From assembly GCF_001649575.2 (NCBI RefSeq), contig NC_051432.1:24611716-24675715 (forward strand): a stretch of 64,000 bases of DNA, given 5' to 3'. Every line of letters starts with the position of its first letter. Positions within the stretch are counted from its first letter, which is position 1. The position numbers and the translations under genes were made by a program. Source of the stretch: Kryptolebias marmoratus (taxonomy: Eukaryota; Chordata; Actinopteri; Cyprinodontiformes; Rivulidae). The notes under the pieces are model-generated. The model saw nothing but the letters and a program-made list of their open reading frames with translations, was not told the origin of the DNA and did not search any database. This document shows positions 37,067 to 49,020 of the stretch, piece by piece.

Positions 37067-37970
37067 TTTAATTTAACAAATGAAAACAAAGTGTTTTCTG
37101 TTTTGGCTTTTAGCTTCTGATTTCAGCAGAATAAAACTACTTGGAGGCAAATTATAATTAACTTAAAATGCATTTTCACCAAATTCAAATTCTCATGAAA
37201 AGAATTCTGTAACATTCTTGGTTAGCAAAATAAAAGAAGAATTACCAGAAGGGAATATATTTCTGAATTTTCAGTAGAAACCCAAAAAAAAACATGTAAT
37301 AGTCTGCCTTGTCTCCGAGGTTCAATGTCACAGATGTGCATCGTATAACTCTGCGTGCTGATTTCCTCTGAGACAGGAAGTCACATCTCAAGGGCGTTGT
37401 TTGGCTTCCTATATGGGTTGCATGAGAAACGTCCTTTCTACCCCGCTGCGCCTCAGTACGCCGTGTGTGACCCACATAAAACAGTCAAAAGGAACAGCAG
37501 CCCCCTCCCACGTGCTCACTGTTTGTACACACATCATATGTCACACTGCGCTGAGTGTCATCATCGCAGGGTAAGGACATCAACTTCCTCTGTGGGAGCA
37601 GGTCTGCTGTATAATGTGTGGGATGCATCATTCCTCAGCCTCGGCGCCACCTCCAAACACCATAATCTCTCAGTGTGAAGAAGTGATCTGTCATGCTGGC
37701 AAGGTGGCACACCGAGTCCCTGTGAAACGTGTACTCCGGATTGTTTTTTTACTTGATGAACTACAGTACATCTCACTGACAGCATTTGTGAACGTTAGCT
37801 CTGAATATTTATCACGTAACACCGCCTGACAGTATTACTGTCTCCCAACCAACATCCGCATTTACTGCAGCCGCCTGTCAGGACCTCCAAACAGATTTCG
37901 AAATAACGTGAATGACATGAGTCGATGATGTACCTATTGTTCAGCTGTAATCACATAAAAGTAATGGTAG

Positions 37971-39168
37971 CAGTACATAATACAAGCCAGTACATTCTAA
38001 CTACTCACTGGATAGGTACCAGCTATGTACCAGCTGTGTTAAGTCTTGCTACTATTAACATGATGTTCCCAGGAAGTACCAGATACTTTCCCAGTCAGCA
38101 CAGAGTAACAAGTTCATTCATATTACAGCCCTGTCCCCATATGCAGGTACCTAACCAGTATGTACCCTGCATGTACTAAGTAGGTACCTAGATTCTGTCC
38201 CACAAATCACTCCACGGTCCCCGAGGGTATCACGTCCATAACTGGTACATACCTCGTAAGTACCAGTTATGTACCAGGCAGGTACCTGCTACATACAGTA
38301 CATATCAGGTACATAGCTGGTATAAGTAAGTATCAGAAACTTGCCAAGTAGATACCAGATAGGAATCTGGTTAGTAAAACATAAATATCAGATATGCACC
38401 CTATTAGTACAAGGAAAGCAAATGGTTCCCTTGTAAGTACAAAGTACATACCAGGTATGTACCAGTTAAGAACAAGGTATGTACATTGTAAGTATCAGTG
38501 AAGTACCAGTTATTTTCTGTATAAATACCAGATACTCACTGGGTAGGTACCAGCTACGTACCAGCTGTTTTAAGTCTTCTCAGGAGGTACCAGATACTTA
38601 CCCAGTCAGCACAGAGTAACAAGTTCATTCATATTACAGCCCTGTCCCCATATGTACCAGGTACCTAACCAGTATGTACCCAGTATGTACTAAGTACCTA
38701 GATTCTTTCCCACAAATCACTCCATGGTCCCCGAGGGTATCACATCCATAACTGGTACATACCTTGTAAGTACCAGGTATGTGCCCAGTAAGACCTAGTG
38801 TGTATCTGGCATGTACCAGGCAGGTATCTGGTACATACATGTCAGGTATATATATGACAACAAGTTCCTCCATAATACTGCCCAGTCCCTGTAGGTTTCA
38901 GGTACATAGCTGGTCTGAGTACCAGGAATTTGCCAAGTAGATACAAGATAGGAATCTGGTTAGTAAAACATAAATATCAGGTAGGCACCCTATTAGTGCA
39001 AGGAAAGTAAATGGTACCCTGTAAGTACAAAGTACATACAAGGTAAAAACAAGGTATGTACCCTTTAAGTACCAGGTACGTACCAGGTCTTTTCGGTATA
39101 AATACCAGATACTCAGTGGATAAGTACCAGGTACGTACCAGCTGTATTATGTTCTGCTACTATGAACG
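37971..39168. repeat. GTACC-rich higher-order tandem repeat
   Basis: Short words such as GTACCAGGTAC, AGGTATGTACC and GTACATACC recur throughout. A longer unit repeats too: TACTCACTGGATAGGTACC at about 38002 recurs at about 38533 and, less perfectly, at about 39110. CCAGTCAGCACAGAGTAACA at 38091 recurs at 38602. CTGGTTAGTAAAACATAAAT near 38370 recurs near 38960. This gives two units of roughly 530 and 580 bp plus a partial third. Open frames across it give only repetitive peptide (RYLVH type). Confidence 0.9.
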
Positions 39169-39880
39169 GTCAATTTAGTTCGACAAGATTACTAATAAAA
39201 GGATTAAAGCAGGTATTTTGACTAGTTAGAATTTTTAACTTTACTTTTTAATGTTTTGTTAATATAATGTATCACATTGTGGCAGAATTGCCATTTTTAC
39301 TGTATGTCTATCCAGCCATCGTTTCTGCTAACAAACCAGTTTCAGGTTTCCAGAAGCAACATGGAGCCGAGACGAGCAGCAGGTCCTGAGTGTTCAGCTG
39401 AGGCTGCAGGAAGCCTGGGAGACATCACTGTTCGGTGTCCTGACTGTGATGGTGGGCTTTGTTCAGCAGGTCTTCACTCTGTGGGTAAGTCTATAAACCT
39501 GAAAGGTAAATGCTGAGGTCATGTAGAGAGAACGGTTCAGGCTCTTTGGCACCATTAAAGGGATGATTCGGCAGCTGAAGTTGCGTCTAACCTGCTGTGG
39601 ATCACGTCTTGAACGGGACCCCGAGAACTCGTCCATCTGAGGGAGGTTCTTGTCCTGTAGGGTGGACACCTTCCTGTTCAAGGACAGAACAAAGTCATTC
39701 GGTCTCATCTGCACTCCAGCTTTTATAAAACTGAGACATGATTCATTTATTTTAGCCTGAGATTTAAGGACTTCCTGTCATGGCTCCAGATCCCCCCCAT
39801 CAGACACATGAAGTAGATCTTTAACCTCCACAGAGATATTCTGAGCTATTTGGAGTTGATCATGTCTATTTGTACCTTTA

Positions 39881-40213
39881 ACAAAATATCTAATGAATTA
39901 CTGAACAGATTTTAATGAAACTTTCAAGCAATAATCACTGGATGATTGAACGCATGACTACAACCCAATTCAAGATGGCTGTCGCAGCCAACTCACCTCA
40001 GAGAACACAAAAATGATTATAGTTCAGTCAATTTTACCATTATTGAGCTAAAAATTAAAGTGGTAGTAGCTGAAAGTCATTTACAACACACACTCAGTGA
40101 GATTGTGTCTAACAATATTTTAAAGGTTTGACCAAAATGGCTACAACTTCCTTATTATTTAACATAAGACAATTTTAGCATGAAAGGCAGCGGGTGATAT
40201 GCATTCCTTCAAG
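39881..40213 (-). repeat. CTCAGCTACTACC-family repeat, near full-length minus copy
   Basis: Minus-strand blocks in order: CTTGAAGGAATGCATATCAC, ACTTTCAGCTACTACCACTT, GGCTGCGACAGCCATCTTG, and TTTCATTAAAATCTGTTC followed by AGATATTTTG. Confidence 0.8.
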
Positions 40214-40359
40214 CTTTTTATTTTAAACTGTTTCTGCTTCTAAAGTTGACATTAAAGTCCAATAATAAAAGATTTGTCCTGTTTAACATCAGCTACAATA
40301 TTTTCCTTTGTATTTTGTATTTTAACACATTGCCATTGTCCTCAGATTCACCGCTGATT

Positions 40360-40620
40360 GACTTCACACATCCCGTCTCCTCCTTGTCTTTCGCTCTCTG
40401 CCTCTTCTAACAGCGTTTTCGTCCTCGCTGCTCTTCGGGCTCTCAGGGCCCGGCAGTCATGATGAATGTGGAACAGGGCCCGGCTCAGGCTCCTGCCATT
40501 ACCCCGTGACAATTTATTACTCTTTATCTCTAGGCACAATTAACCCAGGCCCAGGAAATAGGGACTTATCAGTCCTTCATTACCAGGACCTGCCCATGTT
40601 CCCATTCCTCTCTGACACCT
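40360..40620. other. Low-repeat island, candidate conserved non-coding element
   Basis: This is a repeat-free, balanced-composition block with homeobox-like words (CACAATTAACCC), a GATA-like word (ACTTATCAGTCC) and ATTTATTACTC. It looks unlike the AT-rich surroundings. No frame with domain content was seen. An enhancer is possible; this is inference from composition only. Confidence 0.3.
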
Positions 40621-40626
40621 GATGGG

Positions 40627-40653
40627 CACACACACACACACACACACACACAC
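40627..40653. repeat. CA microsatellite
   Basis: About 13 CA units immediately right of the low-repeat island. Confidence 0.95.
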
Positions 40654-40926
40654 CGTCTGTGTGGGCCTTCAGCTCCTCCTTTTGTGTATTTTATGCTCTG
40701 TGCTGTACAACCCCAGCACACTCATATAGACTCGTCTCTCACTCTCTGTCAATCTCTGCACCTTTCACAAGTTTTTTTGTTTTCAGTCACTCCCAAACAC
40801 TCACTTTCTTTCAGAAGACATTTTGAAATTTTGCTGACATGGATCAAAAGTGACCCGACACAACCAGTGCTCTGATTATCGAAACCAACAGGGGGTGTAG
40901 TTTTTTTAGTTATTCTGCACTGTTAG

Positions 40927-41080
40927 AAAATTCTCTCATGAACTAGAGGACAGATTTTAATGAAACTCTCAGACATTAATCATTTCATGTACATATTTAA
41001 CTGATCAGCTTTTGGACTCAACCCCATTCAAGATGGCTGCCACAGCTAAGCAAAATTAGCAATTAAAATATGGCTTTTAC
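40927..41080 (-). repeat. CTCAGCTACTACC-family 3' fragment (minus)
   Basis: Minus-strand reading gives GGCAGCCATCTTGAATGGG and TTTCATTAAAATCTGTCC then CATGAGAGAA, the last part of the family only. Confidence 0.7.
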
Positions 41081-41231
41081 TTAGACAGTGAATTTGCTGA
41101 AGCAACGATTCCTGAGGAGATGAATTTTGTTCAAACCAAGACAAACTGTATTCCTGTGACAGCTGGAACTCCAATTCTACAAGTCTGAGTTATTTTTTCA
41201 TTATACTGTAACTGAAAAAAAATTGTTTATG

Positions 41232-41344
41232 TAAACATTGTTTTCCACAGGAGTTTACATGCTCTCCCTGTGAGTTTGATGCGGGTTCTCCGGTTTCCTC
41301 CCACAAACCAAAAACATACATGTTAGGATAACTGATAACTGATT
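41232..41344 (+). mobile_element. 3' fragment of CATCCATCCA-type SINE-like repeat
   Basis: GGAGTTTACATGCTCTCCCT, CGGGTTCTCCGGTTTCCTCC and CCAAAAACATACATGTTAGG match the 3' half of the teleost repeat seen inverted at 32.4 kb. The element runs directly into a GGAT array, its normal tail. Confidence 0.75.
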
Positions 41345-41464
41345 GGATGGATGGATGGATGGATGGATGGATGGATGGATGGATGGATGGATGGATGGAT
41401 GGATGGATGGATGGATGGATGGATGGATGGATGGATGAATGTATGCATGGATGGATGGATGGAT
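41345..41464. repeat. GGAT microsatellite grown from a SINE-like tail
   Basis: About 28 GGAT units with one GAATGTATGC interruption directly abut the fragment at 41232-41344. Confidence 0.95.
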
Positions 41465-41569
41465 TCAAATTTTACAAACTGCTTTAGTCTGAGCATTCAG
41501 AAGGTAAAGAGCTGAAAAATATTTATATCTTTGTGGGATTTATTCCAAACTGAAGGACATCTCAGTCAA

Positions 41570-41840
41570 CAAAAGCTGCCTAATTTGCAGCAAAATGCTA
41601 GCTAAAAGCTAAAAACAGCAGAATGATAGCAAAATCACTCTCAATGTGTTTCTCTGGGGAAAATATTTGTAAATAAAATTAACCAGAAGTCACAGCACCC
41701 ACCTCCTGAATGAGCTGAACATTTTAATATATCAAAATAAATAAATTAAAGTACGCAGAACTAGTTAGATTGCAAAACCCATACAGAAAAAAAAAAAAAA
41801 CATGAAATCAGTGTGAATGCTGAGTCAGCACTGACTCAAA
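41570..41840 (-). repeat. AGCTTTTAGCTA-family repeat, copy 6 (minus)
   Basis: GCTAGCTAAAAGCTAAAAAC is followed by GCACCCACCTCCTGAATGAG, GTACGCAGAAC and the boundary GTGTGAATGCTGAGTCAGCA. The block order is the same as in copies 3 and 5. Confidence 0.8.
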
Positions 41841-43049
41841 ATAAGGCATGAAGTGGTAGCAGCTCAGCGAGCCAGCTCTCCTGCAGTCTGACCAAACGTC
41901 TCTGGAAGCTCTGAGTCTCTGAAGCCACATAAACTGCTGCTTGTAAAAAATTATATAAGTGCGCAGAGTTGACTAATGAATGCAGCCTTGTCCAGTCTGC
42001 CAGGAGCCGGAGGAGGACGGCGATGATCGCCACGTTTAACGGCTCGGACGTTCAGAAGAGTCGTTACGTGTTCGGGTCATGGAGGAATGTTTGGGAGGCT
42101 CTCTGTGTTTGAGGTCTTACTGACTTCCATAAAAACCAAAGCTGCTGATCATTAAATCCATCTTCTCTTTGCTCTTGGATTCAAAAAGGCCTTGTTCAAC
42201 AGAAAGATTTGAAGTGAGTGAGTGTGACTTCCTTGTAATTTGCTTTGCTGATCAATAGTCCTCCAGGCTTTTTTTGAAGGTCTGTCAAAGAGGGTTTTTC
42301 TTTTCTTTTCCTTTTTTCTTTTTTGTAAGTTGGCTTTCTCATTTAGGAGAGGAGTGTGATTGAAAGCAACAAAGAATCAGAGACACCAAGACTCCTGCTT
42401 TTAACTAATGAAAAAGTAGTATTTCAGATTTCAGAAGTTTATTATCAAAGAAGGAAAACAGTGAAATGGAAAGCGAGTTCTCTTCACCATTCCTTAAAGG
42501 AAAGCTCATCGCTGCCACCTTGCATGTCAAAGTCAGGAGATATTTTGCTAACAGATACATGATCGCCTGCCTTTCATGGTGGCAGATGATAATAAAACAT
42601 AAAGACTCCCAGTTCAGTGTCTCTTTTGTCTTTCTCATCCTATATTGTGCATGTGATTTTTAAAAATGTGCAAATTAGAGAACACATAATCCCTATATGT
42701 GGAAATGCACCCAGATTTGCTTCCATAAAGAAATCTCTTTAATAAAAGTGGTATTAAGGGATTTACCTTCCCCCTGCTGTGATTTGCAGTCAGACACAAG
42801 ACAAAGATATAAGCGAGCAGTTGTCTCAGATGAAAGGACGATTTCTGAACGACATCTATTCAACCCAGAGAAGGACTTTGAAATTTTTTTTTTTTCTTTT
42901 TTTCCCACCGAAAATGTTTCCTTAAAGAAGCAGTTTGCAAGATGCAAGAACATAAAAATATCTCCAATGTCTTCATGAACGAAACCTTTCGACACTATTC
43001 TCATCTGCAGAGCTTTTAAAAAGCTGGAGCTTGACAAACCCAATCTTTT

Positions 43050-43760
43050 CTTACATCCTTCTCCCAGAGGCGCGACACTAAAACTGCGAGAGCTTGTGTG
43101 TCACCTGCCAGACGAAGAGAAGGTGGAAGGCATCAAGGCGCGCTGGAGGCAACAGGCCCAAACAAATGCAAGCTTTCTTTACAGCTCGCAAACATCTTTA
43201 AGCAAAGATTTACTAAAGGATTATGGGGCTTGGATACTTTTAGCTTCACAAGAGTGCTCAATCTATTACCTAAGAAAATTACCCTCCCCTCCATTTTCAC
43301 CCATCTTTTAAACTAATCAAACAGAATGGAGGTCTGTGAGAGAGAGCAGGAAAGGGGGAGAAAAGGGAGAGAAAGACAGAAGGAGAGAGTGAAAGAAAGA
43401 GAATTAGATTCTCTGACATCCCTGCTAATTGAGCAATCTCCTCTGTGCCCTGCCCAGCCTGCCAAGTTTTAATTAGCAACTAATCAAATCAATATGGAGG
43501 CTGCCGAGCGAGAAGCAAAGCACCTAGATCATGGGATAGCTGCGGAGATCACGGCTGCACGTGACCTTTGCACCCGGAGGTAGGGTTTTCAAGGCTGTAA
43601 ATGATGGGAGGATGGAGGTAATGACGTCTGGTATCATCCAGCCGCTTTAATGTTGGGACAATTAAACAGAAGCATTTAATGACCTGGTGTCTTTGAAAAC
43701 GGCCGAGTGCCGGAGAGGAAGCTGTCAGAGGCGCCTCCAGAAAGAGGTGGCCAGACGAGC
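43050..43760. other. Low-repeat region, candidate conserved non-coding element
   Basis: There is no recognised repeat over about 700 bp. Several homeobox-type words cluster (CTAATTGAGC, TTTTAATTAGCAAC, TAATCAAATCAATATGG, CTTTAATG) and base composition is balanced. Open frames show no domain. This is offered as a regulatory candidate only. Confidence 0.3.
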
Positions 43761-44155
43761 GCCACTGATGATCACAGGGCGGCACACCGAAACCTAAAGC
43801 CCCCACAGAAGTTTTTTATGTTTTCATATATAAGCTATTTGAAAAATACGGCAATATGAGGGTCAGGAAGTCACCTTTTGCTACAGACTGAGAACAGCAC
43901 AGTCACCACTGAGGTGTCTGTGTCACATCTGTGCTGTGTTGCGATGGGCCTGACTTCCAAGTGGAGACATTGTCTTCAGGTACAATCCCTTCTTGGGAAG
44001 TGGATTGTGTTCTCCTAAGCTCACGATCATCTGAAAGCAGCTGCCCGAAGACGTAAATGTGAAGTTATCTGTTGCATGGCTCAAGACCACAGCTTATCAC
44101 TATAAAGGGAATTGAATGTACTTGAATCCATACTGTTAAAGTCCGTCCCAGTGGG

Positions 44156-44156
<1 letters not shown>

Positions 44157-44187
<31 letters not shown>
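44157..44187. repeat. TG microsatellite
   Basis: About 15 TG units. Confidence 0.95.
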
Positions 44188-44191
<4 letters not shown>

Positions 44192-44504
44192 CTACAGCTG
44201 GGTGTGGTAAATGTTTATAAAAAGAAGCAGCCCCAGAGGAACGGGGAGATTTCACTGATTGGGCCAGAAGTCTCGATTCGGCACAGACTCTGTTATTTTA
44301 AATAAACTCTCACTGTTCAAGAATAACTTATGTCTGTAAAGGCATTTCTTTTGATCATAAACATGACCCAGAAGAACTTCCACCTTTTGAAGACGCTTCA
44401 CTACTCAACTCACTGAAGCTGTCCTCTTGTTTCTTCAGTTCATATTAACGAATATTAGCCTTTCTTGAAAGAATGGATGTCATCCGCTGCCTTCCATGCC
44501 AAAA

Positions 44505-45060
44505 GTTTTAAAGATACTCACTGCAAAGTATGAAATCAAACCTGAACTATATTAAATGGTGTCATCTGAAAGAGTTTGCTTCAGCAGTGTTGTGTTCTCA
44601 TGTGAAATATCAGCTGAATCTGCAACGTGGCTGACCTACAATCAGCTGGCCTTAGTCTGCGTAGGTAAACAGAATAAGTTAAATATAGGATCTTGCATAA
44701 GACGTTTAGGTGGAAATATAAAAGTGAATCAAAAATAAATATCAATAATCAAGCAGGGTGCTAGTTCAGTAAGTTTACTGTTTCAACCTAACCTCTCTTT
44801 TTATCTGCATACTTTTCTCAATGAGCATAAATACATACAAATACACCTAAACTGTTGGGCTGTTGAGCTGTTTTCAGTCACTTCGGCTGTTTCTGTCGGT
44901 AAACAAACTCACGTCGTAGTTGGCAGCCGTTCACAAATTTTGCATACAAAATTGTTCATTTAAGAACATGTTCACCAGTGATATGAGAAAAAAAAATCTG
45001 TGGGGATTTTGTTTCTTACTTTATGAATTTTGAGGGGGATCCGACTCCATGAAGCTGCAA
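44505..45060 (+). repeat. CAAAGTATGA-family interspersed repeat, copy 1
   Basis: It starts AAAGATACTCACTGCAAAGT then ATGAAATCAAACC, and contains GAAAGAGTTTGC, CACTTCGGCTGTTTCTG and a GTAAACAAAC word. Similar ordered blocks recur near 48.3 and 50.2 kb, and inverted near 52.4 kb. A piece resembling the start of the CTCAGCTACTACC family (CTTGAAAGAATGGATGTCAT) precedes it at 44461. Confidence 0.65.
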
Positions 45061-45117
45061 TTAGGACCCTTTAAACAAAGATTTTGCAGAATCCGTTAGT
45101 GGCTGGAGGATTTATTT

Positions 45118-45213
45118 GAGTCAGTCCAATTCAAGATGGCAACCACAGCCAACTGAACTCAGGAAACACCAGGTTCAGTTGGCTGTGGTTGCCATCTTCA
45201 ATTGGACTGACTC
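45118..45213. repeat. 42-bp near-perfect inverted repeat (hairpin)
   Basis: The arms at 45118-45160 and 45172-45213 are reverse complements with about one or two mismatches (left arm contains CCAATTCAAGATGGCAACCA) and are separated by roughly 11 bases. The right arm continues to about 45300 as a plus-strand 3' part of the CTCAGCTACTACC family (TTCATTAAAATCCATCC, CATGAGATATTTT), so the left arm looks like a fold-back copy of that element's own sequence. Confidence 0.85.
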
Positions 45214-45499
45214 TAAAAGTTAATCAGTAGTACATGAACATTTAATGATTCATTTCTTAGCGGTTCATTAAAATCCATCCACTGGTACATGAGATATTTT
45301 AATAAAAAAGAAATAAATAATATTTTCTGGCCAGCAAACGACTGCCTCTGCTGTAGAGCTGCTCCCTCGTTGTGCTTGTATATTTATTACTGCTTGCATC
45401 TACATCATACATGCTTGAGTCTGACACTTTTATTAAAGATCAAAACCCTACTCTGCATCCACGCAGATTTGCAATTAAACTGCCACTTTTTCTTTGATG

Positions 45500-45517
45500 G
45501 CACACACACACACACAC
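45500..45517. repeat. Short CA microsatellite
   Basis: Nine CA units. Confidence 0.85.
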
Positions 45518-48249
45518 CTGCCCTTCAACAATCCTTGAGAAGTTTTAATTACGGAGGAACATGGGGTGCCGTGTTGTGCCATGGAAGAGACATCCACGCT
45601 GGCTAAAGATGAGGAGCGGAGCCACTTCTGCACTCCCGTGCGCCCCAGGAAGCTGTCAACACATCCTGACCTCCCCTGGAGGCAGCCAGCTGGGTCTGAT
45701 GTCTTCTGGAGCCCGGAGGCCCCCTCGGTTCCTGCAGTCGTCACAGCTCCATCAGAGTTAAACACAAATATCTGAGCATCCATGAAAACACAAACCCTCC
45801 TGTGTGCCGCACAGCATCCACTCAGTTCTTGTCTAAAGCACCTTTAGCCTGCCGTTGTTCTTTACTCCAAATTAAAAGCATTTAGTGGCGTTATTGGCCA
45901 GTGACATTTAGGTACTTCGTTTGCCAACAAATGTGAGAAAATGTAGGATGGAAGTGATGTTACTGAGAGGGCACTGGCTGCAGCGCAGAAAGCTGAATGG
46001 CATAAACTTTCTAGCTCATAAAAAAAAAAACACAAAAAGCCTCTACATTTCAGTTCTAAGTGCTTAGAGACGGAGTCGTTTAGCGTAAAGGTTCAGTTCT
46101 TGTTTATCCATCAAATGCCAGATAGCAAAGTGTCCTTGAAAGGGTAACCTCAGCTCGCTGATAAACAGCATATTTTACAGTAATTGCTAAATTCAAAAAG
46201 AAAAGCAAGTCTGTTCACTGACATTTATTGAAATGCAAAGATTAGACAAAAGTTTTCCATTTATTTTACTGTCGTTCAAAGAAGGTTTTTCCTTTATGAC
46301 CCCGATTCCTCCAGATTCTAGGGATGATGAGATCATTAACACAATAGTGTTTTGTTTTTAGAAATTTTTGTTGTGAATAAAAATTTCATGTTTTGAGGGC
46401 ACGGGGGAGGGAAAAAAAGACTTTTATTTTTGAGATACAGGAGGATGCACAACCTTTAAAAGATGATTCACCACCTGTGAATAATAAACGAACTCCAAAG
46501 TTGGCAGATGGCTGCCTGCAGCAGTGACTGCACAGAAAATCCTCACCGAGTACAAAATTAGAAAAAGCTGCGGATTTTTCACAAGACAAAAACGACACAA
46601 CCGCCCCGTGCTAACGTGAATAAAGTACATTTTAATATTTTATTCTAACAGAAAGGAGACGAGCTGGAAGAAGCTGTTGTTGAAGGAATACGGCGTGCAG
46701 CTACTGGGAAGATCACCGCAAAATTAACAGATATTTATGTGCCTCTCAGTGGTTTGTGTAAAATATTTAACAAAATGTGTCAAGTGCACATAGTAAAACA
46801 AATATCACTTTTTAAATATTTCCTACCTTTGTGTACTGATACTTGTACACACTGTTTTATGATCATTAAAAAAAATCTCTTTGCTAAAACTTTTATGATA
46901 TATAACATCCGACATAATGAGGACATAGTATATGCTCCATATATGGTAATTTATTGATATCACATACATAAAATAATTGATAAATTAAGATATATTACTA
47001 TTTATAAGACTACTGCAACCATGCACCATGTTGTATAGCAAATAAGCTGAACTGTATTTGTTCATGGTGCTGTGGAAATAAGTAACCTGCAAGAAAAGAC
47101 ATGTAGATATAACACGTACAATATGTTCCTTAGGAGTATATCAATATACTATACATGTATGAGTAATTTGCATATGGTAGACATACATCTATGTGTTAGA
47201 TATGGATAATTATATATGTGAAAATATATGTATAATATACTAATTTTAAACCTACATATTTGTTGTAATAGATGTTTATCTGAAGCTGTTAAGTATGAAG
47301 TTGTTCTGATATACAATAGGTTTCATATGTTGTTGTTTTTTTTACATATGTTCATATTTTATCCAAATGGAAAATTGAGAAATTCACATTTCCATATAAA
47401 AAATGAGTTTGTCCATAAAATTTAATGTGCACCACTGCTAATTAATGTAAACACTCTTGAGCAATACAGTATAACTTAGCAAATATTTACTGTTTTAATT
47501 GTGATCATATCTTCAGATATTAGCCTACATTAGCATTTTTAGCTCAAAGCTAAAGTGTCTCTAACAACATTCTCTTTTTAAGTCTGTTCATAGTCACAAA
47601 CAGATTAAAAACAGATTTCTGTGTAATTAATCTAAGTGGGCTCTAACAGTTTATAAGATAGTTAATTAATAAGCACAAGAGTTGTGTTAATGTGTTAGCC
47701 TATTAGCAATAATATTAGCTTTATGCTAAAATACTGCAGTGAAAGTTTTGCATTATTTGGGTGTTTATTTCAACTGAGTGGACTAGAGAAGTGAGGACAG
47801 TTTGTCATTTTATTATGAATACAACAAAACTATAATGCATTTTTTTGGTGTTTTTTTCTCCTCTTTGACCCGTTAAATCCTCTTTGTGTTGCTAAAAAGT
47901 AAGAACTGGGGTATTTTCCCCAGCTTAACAAAATATAATGTGACAGTGTTGGCCTGTACAATGGCCCCTTCTTTTGAGAATTAGCGGCTGAACAGAGCCG
48001 TTTCTTTCCTTTCATGTGGAGACAGAAAATAAAAATAAAGCAGAGAGGTGCAAGCAGGCAGCGAAGTGAGAGGAGCGACTCATTTCCATATTCACCCTAC
48101 ATACTAAATGAGCCAAAGGTGTAGTTACAGCTAAGCCATCTTTATTCATGAAGGCTTTTCTTTTGTAATTGGTGTTTATGAAAGACGCTTTGTAGATTGT
48201 TTCAATTGGAAGTTACAAAATTTGGTTTTAGTTGTAACAGTCTCACACT

Positions 48250-49020
48250 AAATAACTTCTTTAAAGGCACTCATTGCAAAGTATGAACTCAAACATGATA
48301 TTAAACTGCAGTTTATACGAGTTTACTCCAAGAGTTCTCAAGATATACTGAATGCAAATCTGAAATGCAGGTCCAAACAATAACGTTTGTCTGGCTGTAG
48401 TCCGAGCAGGTAAACAAATATGGTGGAATCAGACAAGTGTTGGATTTTGGAGAAGTTCTTCTATACAGATCCACATTAACGAGGGTCGGAGCGGTGCTTC
48501 TCTTCGAAGTGATCCGAACATGAGTTCTGATGGTAATTCACACATCGAAGCTCATGGATCCAAATCTGAGGAAGGTTTTTATCTTTTGTGAACCCAAAAA
48601 ATGAAACTCCAGTGGTGTTTTCTGACCGGTTCAAACTGTTAATTCCAAGAAATTGAACTATATTGATCCAGTATTCATCCACTCACCGATGAATGGCTGA
48701 ATGCTCGGGAACCTCAGCGGCTCTGAGGACATCACGCATCGGGGGGGGGGGTCACAAAAAAAGCCGAAAACACCCGAGTGGTTTTTTCAGTGTTCTGTAT
48801 TTAAAAAAATATATAGTATAATTTATTTGTTTATTTATTTTACAATAAGCATATTTTATGATTTTCTTTCAACTGATGTTGGCTTCAAAACACTTCAGTT
48901 TTAACGTTTGACCAAGTTTCAGTCACTTCTGCAGGTAAACAAGCACATGTGCTGGGTGGCACCATGAATATGAGGAAAATACTGAGTAGATTTTGTTTTT
49001 CACGTCATGATTTTATTTAA
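48250..49020 (+). repeat. CAAAGTATGA-family repeat, copy 2, interrupted
   Basis: TTAAAGGCACTCATTGCAAA and GTATGAACTCAAAC begin the copy; AGTCACTTCTGCAGGTAAAC near 48920 marks its second half. About 450 bp of unrelated sequence lies between, so the copy appears split or the element is variable in the middle. Confidence 0.5.

Noticed and set aside
37971..39168. Regularly repeated words suggesting a CRISPR array or satellite-encoded protein (RYLVH-type peptide)
   Set aside because: Vertebrate context, no constant repeat-spacer pattern, and the peptide merely mirrors the GTACC DNA repeat.
44210..44340. AAATAAACTCTCACTGTTC text resembling an LTR end
   Set aside because: Only one short word is suggestive; no boundaries or second copy were found.
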